The position numbers were made by a program, and so were the translations under genes. A stretch of DNA of 9,386 nt, taken from positions 1-9,386 of the forward strand of contig NZ_CAMLJP010000166.1 in NCBI RefSeq assembly GCF_946480385.1, read 5' to 3'. This stretch comes from an uncultured Azospirillum sp. GTDB taxonomy: Bacteria; Pseudomonadota; Alphaproteobacteria; Azospirillales; Azospirillaceae. Shown piece after piece: positions 1 through 6,209 of the stretch (positions are counted from its first letter, which is position 1; the number at the start of each line of letters is the position of its first letter). A model generated the notes under the pieces. That model ran no database searches. It saw only the letters and a list, made by a program, of their open reading frames with translations, and was not told the DNA's origin.

Positions 1-416
1 GGCAGGTCGATCTTGTTGAGGACCGGGATGATCTCGTGGTTGTTGTCGATCGCCTGATAGACGTTGGCGAGCGTCTGCGCCTCGACACCCTGGGAGGCGT
101 CGACCACCAGGATCGAGCCCTCGCAGGCGGCCAGGGACCGGCTGACCTCATAGGCGAAGTCGACGTGGCCGGGGGTGTCCATCAGGTTCAGCGTGTACTG
201 CTTGCCGTCCTCGGCCTTGTAGAGCAGGCGGACGGTCTGGGCCTTGATGGTGATGCCGCGCTCGCGCTCGATGTCCATGCTGTCGAGCACCTGTTCGCGC
301 ATCTCGCGCGCGTCGAGGCCGCCGCACTGCTGGATCAACCGGTCGGCAAGGGTCGACTTGCCATGATCGATGTGGGCGATGATCGAAAAATTGCGGATGT
401 GCGAGAGGTCAGTCAT
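1..416 (-). CDS. lepA: Elongation factor 4 (LepA), N-terminal GTPase part, cut by window edge
   Basis: This is the start of the translational GTPase LepA/EF4, a cytoplasmic, ribosome-associated factor linked to back-translocation and ribosome biogenesis. 138 complete codons are visible; the gene runs off the left edge, and the family is usually about 600 residues. The G-domain motifs are all present: P-loop AHIDHGKST at residues 14-22, switch I with RGITIKAQ at 53-60, G3 DTPGH at 80-84 and G4 NKID at 134-137. The start [19 protein letters not shown] has the usual family N-terminus, with the P-loop close to the start as in LepA rather than EF-G. There is no clear Shine-Dalgarno in front of the ATG at 416; the upstream bases are GGGCCCCG. 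The preceding gene on the same strand (HxlR regulator) is about 360 bp away, so lepA probably has its own promoter. Confidence 0.96.
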   Translation of the reverse strand, partial: MTDLSHIRNFSIIAHIDHGKSTLADRLIQQCGGLDAREMREQVLDSMDIERERGITIKAQTVRLLYKAEDGKQYTLNLMDTPGHVDFAYEVSRSLAACEGSILVVDASQGVEAQTLANVYQAIDNNHEIIPVLNKIDL

Positions 417-775
417 CGGGGCCCAAACAAGCGAGAGTTTGCCGGGAACATAGGGCGGACGGGGGATGGGCGCAATGATGGTGTGTCGGCCGGGGCCGCG
501 GAGGGCGTACGGGCGGTTGCGGAAGGGCGGGGCATGGGGCGGATGGAACGGGATGGAACGTTTTTAGGCGGGGTGTTCACTGTTCCATTTGGCGGGGTGG
601 GGAAGGGGCGCAAAGCAGAGTGGCGTCGGTGGCTGATCATGCAGGACACCCCTCGGGCTGCTACGGCTTTTAATCCTATCACGGGGAGGGGCCAGTGGTA
701 AGGCCCTCGCAAAACGCCTTGGCCTGCCGCCCCTCGCCACCGCCGGATACCGATTCGACTCTGTCCCCACACGCC
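417..775. other. Intergenic region upstream of lepA, no credible gene
   Basis: This 359-bp stretch lies between the lepA start and the end of the HxlR-type gene, both on the minus strand. Open frames crossing it have no recognisable protein character and look like GC-rich shadows. It holds the lepA 5' leader and presumably its promoter. The visible structure is the repeat cluster at 541-588 and a weak inverted repeat CCCCTC (649-654) / GAGGGG (686-691). No convincing -35/-10 pair, tRNA or terminator was found. A T-loop-like string TTCGACTC near 754-761 has no supporting stems. Confidence 0.6.
541..588. repeat. Perfect 10-bp tandem repeat with an inverted third copy
   Basis: GGATGGAACG occurs twice back to back (541-550 and 551-560), followed by TTTTT. 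The core ATGGAAC (543-549 and 553-559) is matched by its reverse complement GTTCCAT at 582-588. The elements lie about 125-170 bp upstream of the lepA start. Read on the lepA strand, this is one inverted GGAAC and then two direct GTTCCATC half-sites. It could be a regulator binding cluster or a remnant of slippage. GGAAC resembles the -35 of alphaproteobacterial EcfG (general stress) promoters, but no CGTT lies at the required spacing. Confidence 0.6.
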
Positions 776-1153
776 TTAGCTTGCATCGTATCGGGCGCGC
801 GCATCATGGATGTTCTTCTGATTGCTGTTCGCCCACGTCACGAGAGCCATGACTGGCGCAAGAAGCGTCCGGCCGACATCCGTCAACTCATACTCCACGC
901 GCGGCGGAACGGTTGGAAACAACGTCCGCTTCACCAACCCGTCACGCTCCAGTCCGCGCAAGTTGATCGTCAGCATCCGTTGTGAGATGCCGTCGATCCG
1001 GCGCCGCAGTTCATTGAAACGAACTGGTCCATCCTTCAGCGTCGCGATGATGTACAGGGTCCATTTGTCGCCGATGAGATCAAGGATTTCACGAACCATC
1101 CGGCAGTCGTCCCCTTTGCCGGGGGTAGGAAAATCAATGTTACCAAGTGTCAT
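776..1153 (-). CDS. HxlR-family winged-helix transcriptional regulator
   Basis: A 125-residue one-domain regulator of the HxlR (MarR-like) family, whose members bind DNA as dimers and often repress nearby redox enzyme genes. Family hallmarks are visible: an N-terminal cysteine (C17 in DDCRMVREILDLIGDKWTL), the GDKW segment at 28-31, the helix-turn-helix FNELRRRIDGISQRML at about 46-61, then NLRGLERDGLVKR and a wing ending in PRVEYELTDVG. Family members such as YodB and HypR sense quinones or disulfide stress through the cysteine at this N-terminal position, so C17 is a likely sensor here. The ATG at 1153 is preceded by AGAAGG at a spacing of seven bases. It is divergent from the AzoR-type gene with an 86-bp gap, the classic arrangement of a local repressor and its target. 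Codon use is less GC-biased than in glg or amtB. No terminator is evident after the stop at 776. Confidence 0.9.
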   Translation of the reverse strand: MTLGNIDFPTPGKGDDCRMVREILDLIGDKWTLYIIATLKDGPVRFNELRRRIDGISQRMLTINLRGLERDGLVKRTLFPTVPPRVEYELTDVGRTLLAPVMALVTWANSNQKNIHDARARYDAS

Positions 1154-1220
1154 AGGAGTGCCTTCTTGCGAGGGAATGGGCAGTCACCTTAATAGCGTTG
1201 GTAACAAGAGTTAACTGCCC
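1139..1220. promoter_or_regulatory. Divergent control region hxlR-like/azoR-like with paired inverted repeats
   Basis: Two inverted repeats span the gap between the divergent genes. GTTACCAA (1139-1146, inside codons 3-5 of the regulator) is the exact reverse complement of TTGGTAAC (1198-1205). GGGCAGT (1178-1184) is the exact reverse complement of ACTGCCC (1214-1220). A plausible sigma-70 promoter for the plus-strand gene is TTGCGA (1166-1171), an 18-bp spacer, and TAATAG (1190-1195), which would put the transcription start on or beside TTGGTAAC. That placement suits repression by the HxlR-type protein. The repeats are seen directly; the operator role is inferred. Confidence 0.5.
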
Positions 1221-1239
1221 TGTTCACGTCGGAGCAACC

Positions 1240-1860
1240 ATGACCAACATCCTCCTCGTCACATCGAGCCCTCGTGGCGCCGAGAGCCTGTCCACCCGCT
1301 TCGCGACCGAGATCGCCGAAGGCCTCAAGCTTCGCCTGGGCGGCACCCTTTTGACCCGCGATCTCGCGGCCAACCCACCGCCGTATATCGCGCAGGCTTA
1401 TATCAACGGCCGCGCCGCAGCCCCCGAGGCGCGCACGCCAGAGCAGGCCGAGGCGGTCGGTCTTGCCCAGCAGCTCGTCGATGAGGTGAAGGCGGCCAAT
1501 GTGATCGTCCTGGGGTCGGGCATGATCAATTTCGGCCCGTCGTCTCAGCTCAAGAGCTGGTTCGATCATATCACCTGGCCGGGCGTGACCTTCGGTTATA
1601 GCGAAGCCGGCGGCCCGCAGGGATTGCTGACCGGCAAGAAGGTCTATCTCGTCACTGCCGCAGGCGGCGTCTTCTCGGAAGGCGACTACGCCCCCTTCGA
1701 TTACCAGACCGGCTATCTTCGCCACCTCTTGGGCTTCATCGGCCTGACCGACATCGAAATCGTCCGCGTGGAAGGTACCGTCTTCGGGCCTGAGGCGGCC
1801 AAGACCGCCATCGCCGCCACCGAAGCCCAGGTTCGCTCGGTCTTGGAAAAGGCCGCCTGA
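1240..1860 (+). CDS. azoR: FMN-dependent NAD(P)H oxidoreductase, AzoR (azoreductase/quinone reductase) type
   Basis: A 206-residue flavodoxin-like cytosolic protein of the AzoR family (E. coli AzoR is 201 residues), which reduces quinones and azo compounds by two electrons using NAD(P)H through FMN. Family signatures: the FMN phosphate loop [11 protein letters not shown] at 9-19, [11 protein letters not shown] at 40-50 (E. coli RDLAANPIPVL), [15 protein letters not shown] at 97-111 (E. coli NFNISTQLKNYFD), GVTFGY at 115-120, LVTAAGGVF at 137-145, and LGFIGLTDI at 164-172. The SRGG of E. coli is AAGG here. The ATG at 1240 has GGAG at 1231-1234, five bases upstream; an in-frame start at 1198 would add 14 residues but lacks a site and falls in the operator region. 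It diverges from the HxlR-type regulator, its probable repressor, and is followed by the DsbA-like gene 148 bp later on the same strand. The family assignment is sound; the in vivo substrate is unknown. Confidence 0.92.
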   Translation: MTNILLVTSSPRGAESLSTRFATEIAEGLKLRLGGTLLTRDLAANPPPYIAQAYINGRAAAPEARTPEQAEAVGLAQQLVDEVKAANVIVLGSGMINFGPSSQLKSWFDHITWPGVTFGYSEAGGPQGLLTGKKVYLVTAAGGVFSEGDYAPFDYQTGYLRHLLGFIGLTDIEIVRVEGTVFGPEAAKTAIAATEAQVRSVLEKAA

Positions 1861-2008
1861 AGGCGGGCCGGCCGACTGCTCAGGCGCGTGATCGCGAACA
1901 TGCATGTCTTATCGGCGTCCCAACCAGCCCGGTCGGCGGACCGTGACTCTGACGGGTGCGTGCTCAGATCAATCCAAGACTTGTCGGCTCAACGGCCAGA
2001 AGGATGAC

Positions 2009-2665
2009 ATGATGCTGCAAATCGATCTTTACACCGAGATCACCTGTCCCTGGTGCATCATCGGGCATCACCGTCTCGATAAGGTCCTGGCGGAACGATT
2101 CCCCGAACTGGACGTGGATATCCGTCAACATCCGGTTCTTCTGCTCCCCGATGCGCCAGCGGAGGGTCTCTATATTCCCGATCTTCTGCTCTCGCGCTAC
2201 GGCGTGACCGATCCGAAGGCGTCGTTCGCCCGCCCCGAGGCGGAAGCACGGGCGTCCGGCCTTGACCTTGACCTGAGCCGCCAGCCCTGGACTTACAGAA
2301 CGCAGGCGGCGCACGGCCTAATCCTTGCGGCGCGAGCACGAGGTACGCAGCATCAACTCGCGGTCGCGATCACCGAGGCCCATTTTCTGAAGGCAAAGAA
2401 CATCTCGGACGCCGATGTCCTCGCGGACATCGCCATGCCCTACGGGTTCGAACGCGAAGAGGCCCGCGCGATGGCGCTCGATCCCGAGCAGCACAGACGT
2501 GTCGAGCGTGAGGCGGCCCAATCGACGGCGGCCGGGGTCAGGTCAGTTCCTCACTTCGTCTTCGGTGGGCGCATCGCCATCAACGGAGGACGCAGCGAAG
2601 ACGAGATTGCATCGGCCATCCGTCAGGCTGCCAGTGTCGCCGCGTCCGGCCGGCAGCGATTGTGA
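2009..2665 (+). CDS. DsbA-family (FrnE-like) thiol oxidoreductase, cytosolic
   Basis: A 218-residue thioredoxin-fold protein of the DsbA/FrnE branch (also 2-hydroxychromene-2-carboxylate isomerase-like). The redox motif CPWC is at residues 13-16, in ITCPWCIIGHHRLDKVL, directly after the first beta strand. A helical insertion domain fills the middle (about 55-165), and the cis-proline loop SVPHFVFGG (P181) follows, as in FrnE proteins that oxidise or isomerise disulfides or act on polyketides. There is no signal peptide, so it should act in the cytoplasm, unlike periplasmic DsbA. Two ATGs in tandem (2009 and 2012) sit behind AGAAGG (1998-2003); the first is used here. An in-frame start at 1904 would add 35 unlikely residues. 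It is co-directional with the AzoR-type gene and plausibly part of the same stress response, though 148 bp separates them. Its A/T-ending codons contrast with neighbouring glgA. Confidence 0.9.
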   Translation: MMLQIDLYTEITCPWCIIGHHRLDKVLAERFPELDVDIRQHPVLLLPDAPAEGLYIPDLLLSRYGVTDPKASFARPEAEARASGLDLDLSRQPWTYRTQAAHGLILAARARGTQHQLAVAITEAHFLKAKNISDADVLADIAMPYGFEREEARAMALDPEQHRRVEREAAQSTAAGVRSVPHFVFGGRIAINGGRSEDEIASAIRQAASVAASGRQRL

Positions 2666-2697
2666 TGCGCTCCGGAGACAGGAACAGGGCGGCAATC

Positions 2698-2718
2698 GGC
2701 GAGGCGCCGTGCGCCGCC
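2698..2718. terminator. Small hairpin between convergent genes, possible bidirectional terminator
   Basis: GGCGC (2703-2707), loop CGT, GCGCC (2711-2715), extended by GGC (2698-2700) with GCC (2716-2718) across a two-base bulge. It lies in the 93-bp gap between the ends of the convergent DsbA-like gene and glgA. No T-run follows on either strand, so intrinsic termination is uncertain. Confidence 0.3.
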
Positions 2719-2758
2719 AAGGGATTTCCTGGCAAACGGAACTGGTTTGGTCCCCCGC

Positions 2759-4228
2759 CTAACGCCCCCCGATCCCCCGATACAGCTCCATATACTCCTC
2801 CGCCGGCCCATGCCAGCCGAAGTCCCGCGTCATGGCGCGGCGTTGCATCGCGTGCCAGCGGTCGGGCTTGCGGTAGACGGTCAGGGCGCGGCGCAGTGCC
2901 CAGACCAGTTCCTGCCCCGTCGCGTTGACGAACTGGAAGCCGGTGGCGCTGCCGTCGGCGTTGGCCGCCGGGTTTGCGTCGATCACCGTGTCGGCGAGGC
3001 CGCCGGTGCGGCGGACCAGGGGCAGGGTGCCGTATTTCAGGGCGTAGAGCTGGGTCAGGCCGCAGGGCTCGGAGCGGGACGGCACCAGGAACAGGTCGGA
3101 GCCGGCCTGGATGCGGTGGGACAGCGGCTCGTCATAGCCGACGCGGACGCCGACCGATTGCGGGTGCCGCTGGGCGAGGTTGCGGAAGCCGGCCTCGCTG
3201 TCGGGGTCGCCACTGCCGAGAACCACCAGCTGGCCGCCCCAGGACACCCATTGGCCGGCGGCCTCCAGCACCAGATCCAGGCCCTTGTGCCAGGTCAGGC
3301 GGCTGACCACGGCGGCCAGCGGCGCGTCGGGGCGGCGGTCCAGGCCGAAGGCGGATTGCAGGTCGGCCTTGCAGGCGTCCTTGCCGCCCAGATCGTCGGG
3401 GGTGTAGCGGGCGGGCAGATGCGGGTCGGTCGCCGGGTCCCACACCGCGTAGTCGACGCCGTTCAGGATGCCGGTCAGAACGTCGGAGCGGGTGGCGAGC
3501 AGCCCTTGCAGGCCGGTGCCGTGCTCCGCCGTCTGGATTTCGTTGGCGTAGGTCGGGCTGACCGTGGTCAGGCGGTCGGCGTAGAAGCAACCCGCCTTCA
3601 GGAAACTGATGTTGCCGTAATACTCGACGCCGTCGATGCGGAAGCTGGAGGAGGGCAGGCCGATGTCACCCATCATCCAGGGGCCGAAGATGCCCTGATA
3701 GGCGATGTTGTGGATGGTCAGCACCGTGCCCGGCCGGAAGGGGCCGGCGAAGCGGTCGGGGCGCAGGGCCAGATAGGCGGGGATCAGACCGGCCTGCCAG
3801 TCGTGGCCGTGCAGGATGTCGGGCCGCCACCAGGGATCGTAGGAGTCCTCCGCCGCGAAGCCGGCGGCGACCCAGGCCAGTGCCGCGAAGCGCAGGGCGT
3901 TGTCGGTCCAGTCCTTGCCGTCCGGCCCGAGATAGGGGTTGCCGGGACGGTCGTACAGCGACGGCGCGTTCAGCGCATAGGCGAGGACCCCGTCGGCGGT
4001 GCGGCCGATGCACAACTGGGCGCGGTCGCAGCCGGGCAGGTCGGTGATCAGGTCGCCGACCTCGTGCAGGTTCTGCAGGCTGTTGAGAACGGCGGGATAG
4101 CCCGGCAGCAGCAGGCGGACATCGGCGCCGGCGGCGTTCAGGGCCGGCGGCAGGGCGGCGGACACGTCCGCCAGCCCCCCCGTCTTGACCATCGGGTAGC
4201 ATTCGGACGTGACGTAGAGGACGCGCAT
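2759..4228 (-). CDS. glgA: Glycogen synthase (ADP-glucose starch synthase, GT5)
   Basis: GlgA transfers glucose from ADP-glucose to the non-reducing end of alpha-1,4-glucan in the cytoplasm, building glycogen from the product of GlgC. The protein has 489 residues (E. coli has 477) with the two-Rossmann GT-B layout. Visible motifs: MRVLYVTSECYPMVKTGGLADV at the N-terminus, with the ADP-glucose-binding KTGGL at 15-19; HGHDWQAGLIPAYLA and TIHNIAYQGIFG in the N-domain; NGVDYAVWDP; and the C-terminal catalytic segment SRSEPCGLTQLYALKYGTLP with the conserved Glu near 387, then RRTGGLADTV. The start at 4228 was chosen by family alignment, since the family begins M-[KR]-V-L. An in-frame TTG at 4273 would add 15 Pro/Phe-rich residues. 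No good Shine-Dalgarno precedes either. It lies 122 bp downstream of glgC on the same strand, so the two are probably co-transcribed. glgB, glgX and glgP are not in view. Confidence 0.97.
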   Translation of the reverse strand: MRVLYVTSECYPMVKTGGLADVSAALPPALNAAGADVRLLLPGYPAVLNSLQNLHEVGDLITDLPGCDRAQLCIGRTADGVLAYALNAPSLYDRPGNPYLGPDGKDWTDNALRFAALAWVAAGFAAEDSYDPWWRPDILHGHDWQAGLIPAYLALRPDRFAGPFRPGTVLTIHNIAYQGIFGPWMMGDIGLPSSSFRIDGVEYYGNISFLKAGCFYADRLTTVSPTYANEIQTAEHGTGLQGLLATRSDVLTGILNGVDYAVWDPATDPHLPARYTPDDLGGKDACKADLQSAFGLDRRPDAPLAAVVSRLTWHKGLDLVLEAAGQWVSWGGQLVVLGSGDPDSEAGFRNLAQRHPQSVGVRVGYDEPLSHRIQAGSDLFLVPSRSEPCGLTQLYALKYGTLPLVRRTGGLADTVIDANPAANADGSATGFQFVNATGQELVWALRRALTVYRKPDRWHAMQRRAMTRDFGWHGPAEEYMELYRGIGGR

Positions 4229-4284
4229 CGGGAAGGCACTCGGATGAAAGGCGGGGAAGGCGGGAGGGCGCAAGTCAGCTTATA

Positions 4285-4326
4285 GCGCCGATGCGGGGCC
4301 GGCGGGGAGCCGGGCCGCATCGGCGC
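4285..4326. other. Strong intercistronic hairpin between glgC and glgA
   Basis: A perfect 12-bp inverted repeat GCGCCGATGCGG (4285-4296) / CCGCATCGGCGC (4315-4326) encloses a nested 5-bp stem CCGGC (4299-4303) / GCCGG (4309-4313) with loop GGGGA. On the glg mRNA it lies 24 nt after the glgC stop and ends 56 nt before the glgA start. The bases after it (TATAAGCTGACTTG) are not T-rich, so it is not a standard terminator. It may set the ratio of GlgC to GlgA by protecting the upstream transcript or by partial attenuation. Confidence 0.75.
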
Positions 4327-4350
4327 GGAAGGCGGCGGCGAAAGGCCGCT

Positions 4351-5622
4351 CTACTCCTTCGGCAGCTTCTCGATCATCTCGCGGGTGATGAGGACGACGC
4401 CGCCCTCGCTGCGGTAGAAGCGCTTGGCGTCCAGCTCCGCATCCTCGCCGACGATCAGGCCGTTGGGGATGCTGACGCCGCGGTCGATCACCACCTTCTT
4501 CAGGCGGCAATGGCGGCCGATGTCGCATTCCGGCAGGACCACGGCCTCGTGCAGCTCGCTGTAGGAGTTGACGCGGACCGAGCTGAACAGCAGCGACCGC
4601 CGCACGGTGGAACCGGAGATGATGCAGCCGCCCGACACCAGGCTATCCACCGCCATGCCGCGGCGGTTCTCGTCGTCGAAGACGAACTTCGCCGGCGGAA
4701 GCTGTTCCTGATAGGTGAAGATCGGCCAGTCGCGGTTGTACAGGTTCAGCTGCGGCGTGACGTGGCAGAGGTCCAGGTTGGCTTCCCAATAGGCGTCGAT
4801 GGTGCCGACGTCGCGCCAGTAGGGGGCGTCGTCCGGCGCGTCGATCACCGCGCTGTCGGCATAGTCGTGGGCGATGATCCGCGCCCCGGCCTTCACCAGA
4901 TGCGGGATGATGTCCTTGCCGAAATCGCGGCTGGAGCCGGGGGTGGCAACGTCGCGCTCCAGCTGGTCGTAGAGGAACTGGGCGTTGAAGACGTAGATGC
5001 CCATGCTGGCCAGCGCCATGTCGGGGCGGCCGGGCATCGGCGGCGGGTCGGCCGGCTTCTCGACGAAGTCGATGATGCGGCGGTCGTTGTCGATGTGCAT
5101 CACGCCGAAGCCGCTCGCCTGTTCGCGCGGGACCGCGATGCAGGGGACGGTGACGTCGGCCTTGCGGTCGATGTGGTCGAGCAGCAGCGCGCCGTAATCC
5201 ATCTTGTAGATGTGGTCGCCGGCCAGGATCAGGACATATTCCGGCTCGTGGTCGCGCAGGATGTCCAGGTTCTGGAATACGGCGTCGGCGGTGCCCTGGT
5301 ACCATTCCGTCTCGCTGACGCGCTGCTGGGCCGGCAGCAGGTCGCAGAACTCGTTCATCTCGCCGCGGAAGACGTTCCAGCCGCGCTGGAGGTGGCGCAG
5401 AAGGCTGTGCGACTTGTACTGCGTCAGCACGCCGATGCGGCGGAAGCCGGAATTGACGCAGTTGGACAGCGCGAAGTCGATGATGCGGTACTTGCCGCCG
5501 AAATAGGTCGCCGGCTTGGCCCGCCGGTCGGTCAGCTGCTTCAGACGGCTTCCGCGTCCCCCGGCCAGCACCAGCGCCACCGCACGTCGCGGTGCGAGGC
5601 GCAGATCCCGTTTGTCGAGCAT
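4351..5622 (-). CDS. glgC: Glucose-1-phosphate adenylyltransferase (ADP-glucose pyrophosphorylase)
   Basis: GlgC makes ADP-glucose and pyrophosphate from glucose-1-phosphate and ATP, the committed and allosterically controlled step of bacterial glycogen synthesis. The protein has 423 residues, the usual length. Motifs: nucleotide-binding [22 protein letters not shown] at 18-38, [15 protein letters not shown] at 45-59, [14 protein letters not shown] at 107-120, catalytic [11 protein letters not shown] with Asp136, and glucose-1-phosphate-binding FVEKP with Lys189. [18 protein letters not shown] follows, and then a C-terminal left-handed beta-helix with hexapeptide-like repeats ([21 protein letters not shown] and onward). 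The N-terminal basic residues RLAPRRA suit activator binding. The start at 5622 has AAAGGGGGT about nine bases upstream; an in-frame ATG at 5763 would add 47 residues without family character and would overlap the control region. It is the first gene of the glgC-glgA unit and diverges from amtB. Confidence 0.97.
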   Translation of the reverse strand: MLDKRDLRLAPRRAVALVLAGGRGSRLKQLTDRRAKPATYFGGKYRIIDFALSNCVNSGFRRIGVLTQYKSHSLLRHLQRGWNVFRGEMNEFCDLLPAQQRVSETEWYQGTADAVFQNLDILRDHEPEYVLILAGDHIYKMDYGALLLDHIDRKADVTVPCIAVPREQASGFGVMHIDNDRRIIDFVEKPADPPPMPGRPDMALASMGIYVFNAQFLYDQLERDVATPGSSRDFGKDIIPHLVKAGARIIAHDYADSAVIDAPDDAPYWRDVGTIDAYWEANLDLCHVTPQLNLYNRDWPIFTYQEQLPPAKFVFDDENRRGMAVDSLVSGGCIISGSTVRRSLLFSSVRVNSYSELHEAVVLPECDIGRHCRLKKVVIDRGVSIPNGLIVGEDAELDAKRFYRSEGGVVLITREMIEKLPKE

Positions 5623-5651
5623 GGCCGTTACCCCCTTTGACTTATTCTTGC

Positions 5652-5669
5652 GGCCGCGGGTGAGCGGCC
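5652..5669 (-). other. Hairpin in the glgC 5' leader
   Basis: GGCCGC (5652-5657), loop GGGTGA, GCGGCC (5664-5669) form a perfect 6-bp stem on the glgC strand, 30 bases before the start codon. If the sigma-54-like element upstream is used (start near 5671), the hairpin would sit at the very 5' end of the mRNA, where such structures can stabilise transcripts. The stem is visible; its role is a guess. Confidence 0.45.
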
Positions 5670-5682
5670 AATCCAATTGGAG

Positions 5683-5697
5683 GCGTTGACGGTGCCA
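5683..5697 (-). promoter_or_regulatory. Possible sigma-54 promoter for glgC
   Basis: On the minus strand TGGCACC-GTCA-ACGC reads from 5697 to 5683. The -24 element TGGCAC is perfect, and GG-N10-GC spacing is exact, but the -12 element is ACGC instead of TTGC. The predicted start would be near 5671, inside or next to the palindrome TCCAATTGGA (5672-5681) and about 50 nt before the glgC start codon. A chance match is quite possible in GC-rich DNA. Confidence 0.35.
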
Positions 5698-6008
5698 CAT
5701 CTCGCCGCCATGTCCAATAGGCCCGGCGTCGGGTTCGCCTCGGCTTACCCGCCGGATCTTCAACCCGCGGTCCTAGGAGGAAAGCGGTGGAGAAACGGGG
5801 GCAAGCCGAAAGGACTGGATGGAAGGGGTAGGGGCCGCCGGATGCCGCATCATTGACCGCTGCGCAGGCCAAATTCCGCCCAAATTTTCATCATCTGCCG
5901 GAATGGCAGCCAGAATGCCGGGCCAAATCGAGGCGTCCGGCCCTGGCAATCGGTCGAAAGCCCGAAAATTGCGGGAGAATGCCGCCTCCGGAACCTGCCT
6001 GTTTTCTG

Positions 6009-6025
6009 TGCAGACACCGGGTGCG
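6009..6025 (+). promoter_or_regulatory. NtrC-like enhancer site upstream of amtB
   Basis: TGCAGACACCGGGTGCG is 17 bp, the length of the NtrC consensus TGCACY-N5-GGTGCA, with the left TGCA and the right GGTGC matching. It lies about 70 bp upstream of the -24 element, a normal distance for a sigma-54 enhancer. Only this one partial site was found, while NtrC usually uses pairs. Binding is inferred. Confidence 0.45.
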
Positions 6026-6095
6026 ACTCGTCCGGGGCTGCCCGTTCGGGGGTCCGGCCGTGGGACAACCCTGACGATTCCAAGCCGTTTTCGAC

Positions 6096-6110
6096 TGGCA
6101 CGCTTCTTGT
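6096..6110 (+). promoter_or_regulatory. Sigma-54 (-24/-12) promoter of amtB
   Basis: TGGCACG-CTTC-TTGT matches the sigma-54 consensus TGGCACG-N4-TTGC except for the last base (GT in place of GC at -12). The -24 GG is at 6097-6098 and the -12 position at 6109-6110, exactly ten bases between them. Transcription should start near 6122, leaving a leader of about 150 nt before the amtB start codon. Sigma-54 and NtrC control of amtB under nitrogen limitation is well established in proteobacteria. Confidence 0.82.
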
Positions 6111-6131
6111 AACGCTGGAGGCGTCCTTGGT

Positions 6132-6186
6132 CCCGTCCGCCGCCCCGTCTTTGCCGGGGACGGGGCGACCGGGACGGGGTCGCCCC
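6132..6186 (+). promoter_or_regulatory. amtB leader: two mutually exclusive perfect hairpins
   Basis: Stem A: CGCCCCGTC (6141-6149) pairs with GACGGGGCG (6159-6167), nine perfect pairs and a nine-base loop. Stem B: GGGGCGAC (6162-6169) pairs with GTCGCCCC (6179-6186), eight perfect pairs and a nine-base loop. Both stems use bases 6162-6167, so only one can form at a time. A further outer pairing, CCCGTC (6132-6137) with GACGGG (6173-6178), would lock stem A and block stem B. This is the layout of an attenuator or riboswitch expression platform, but neither stem is followed by a T-run, and no known aptamer was recognised. The pairings are seen in sequence; a switching role is inferred. Confidence 0.55.
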
Positions 6187-6209
6187 AGTGCGGTGCCCTG
6201 TGCGCGGAA

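Noticed and set aside
545..590. EcfG-type general stress promoter (GGAAC...CGTT) upstream of lepA
   Set aside because: GGAAC is present, but CGTT falls at the wrong distance (21 bases on the lepA strand); no properly spaced pair exists on either strand.
740..775. TTCGACTC string resembling a tRNA T-loop, possible tRNA fragment at the edge of the redox module
   Set aside because: Flanking bases do not form a T-stem or an acceptor stem, and no anticodon arm is visible.
2747..4285. Long plus-strand open frame (512 codons) antisense to glgA
   Set aside because: Low-complexity Val/Gly/Ala/Gln composition, no ribosome binding site; a shadow of glgA.
4291..5640. Long plus-strand open frame (449 codons) antisense to glgC
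   Set aside because: Composition typical of a GC-rich antisense shadow; glgC is certain on the minus strand.
5623..5763. Longer GlgC start at 5763
   Set aside because: The 47 extra residues do not look like the GlgC N-terminus, and the ATG at 5622 has an AAAGGGGG ribosome binding site.
5819..6112. Small plus-strand frame (97 codons) in the glgC-amtB gap
   Set aside because: No recognisable domain or good ribosome binding site, and it runs across the NtrC-like site and the sigma-54 promoter.
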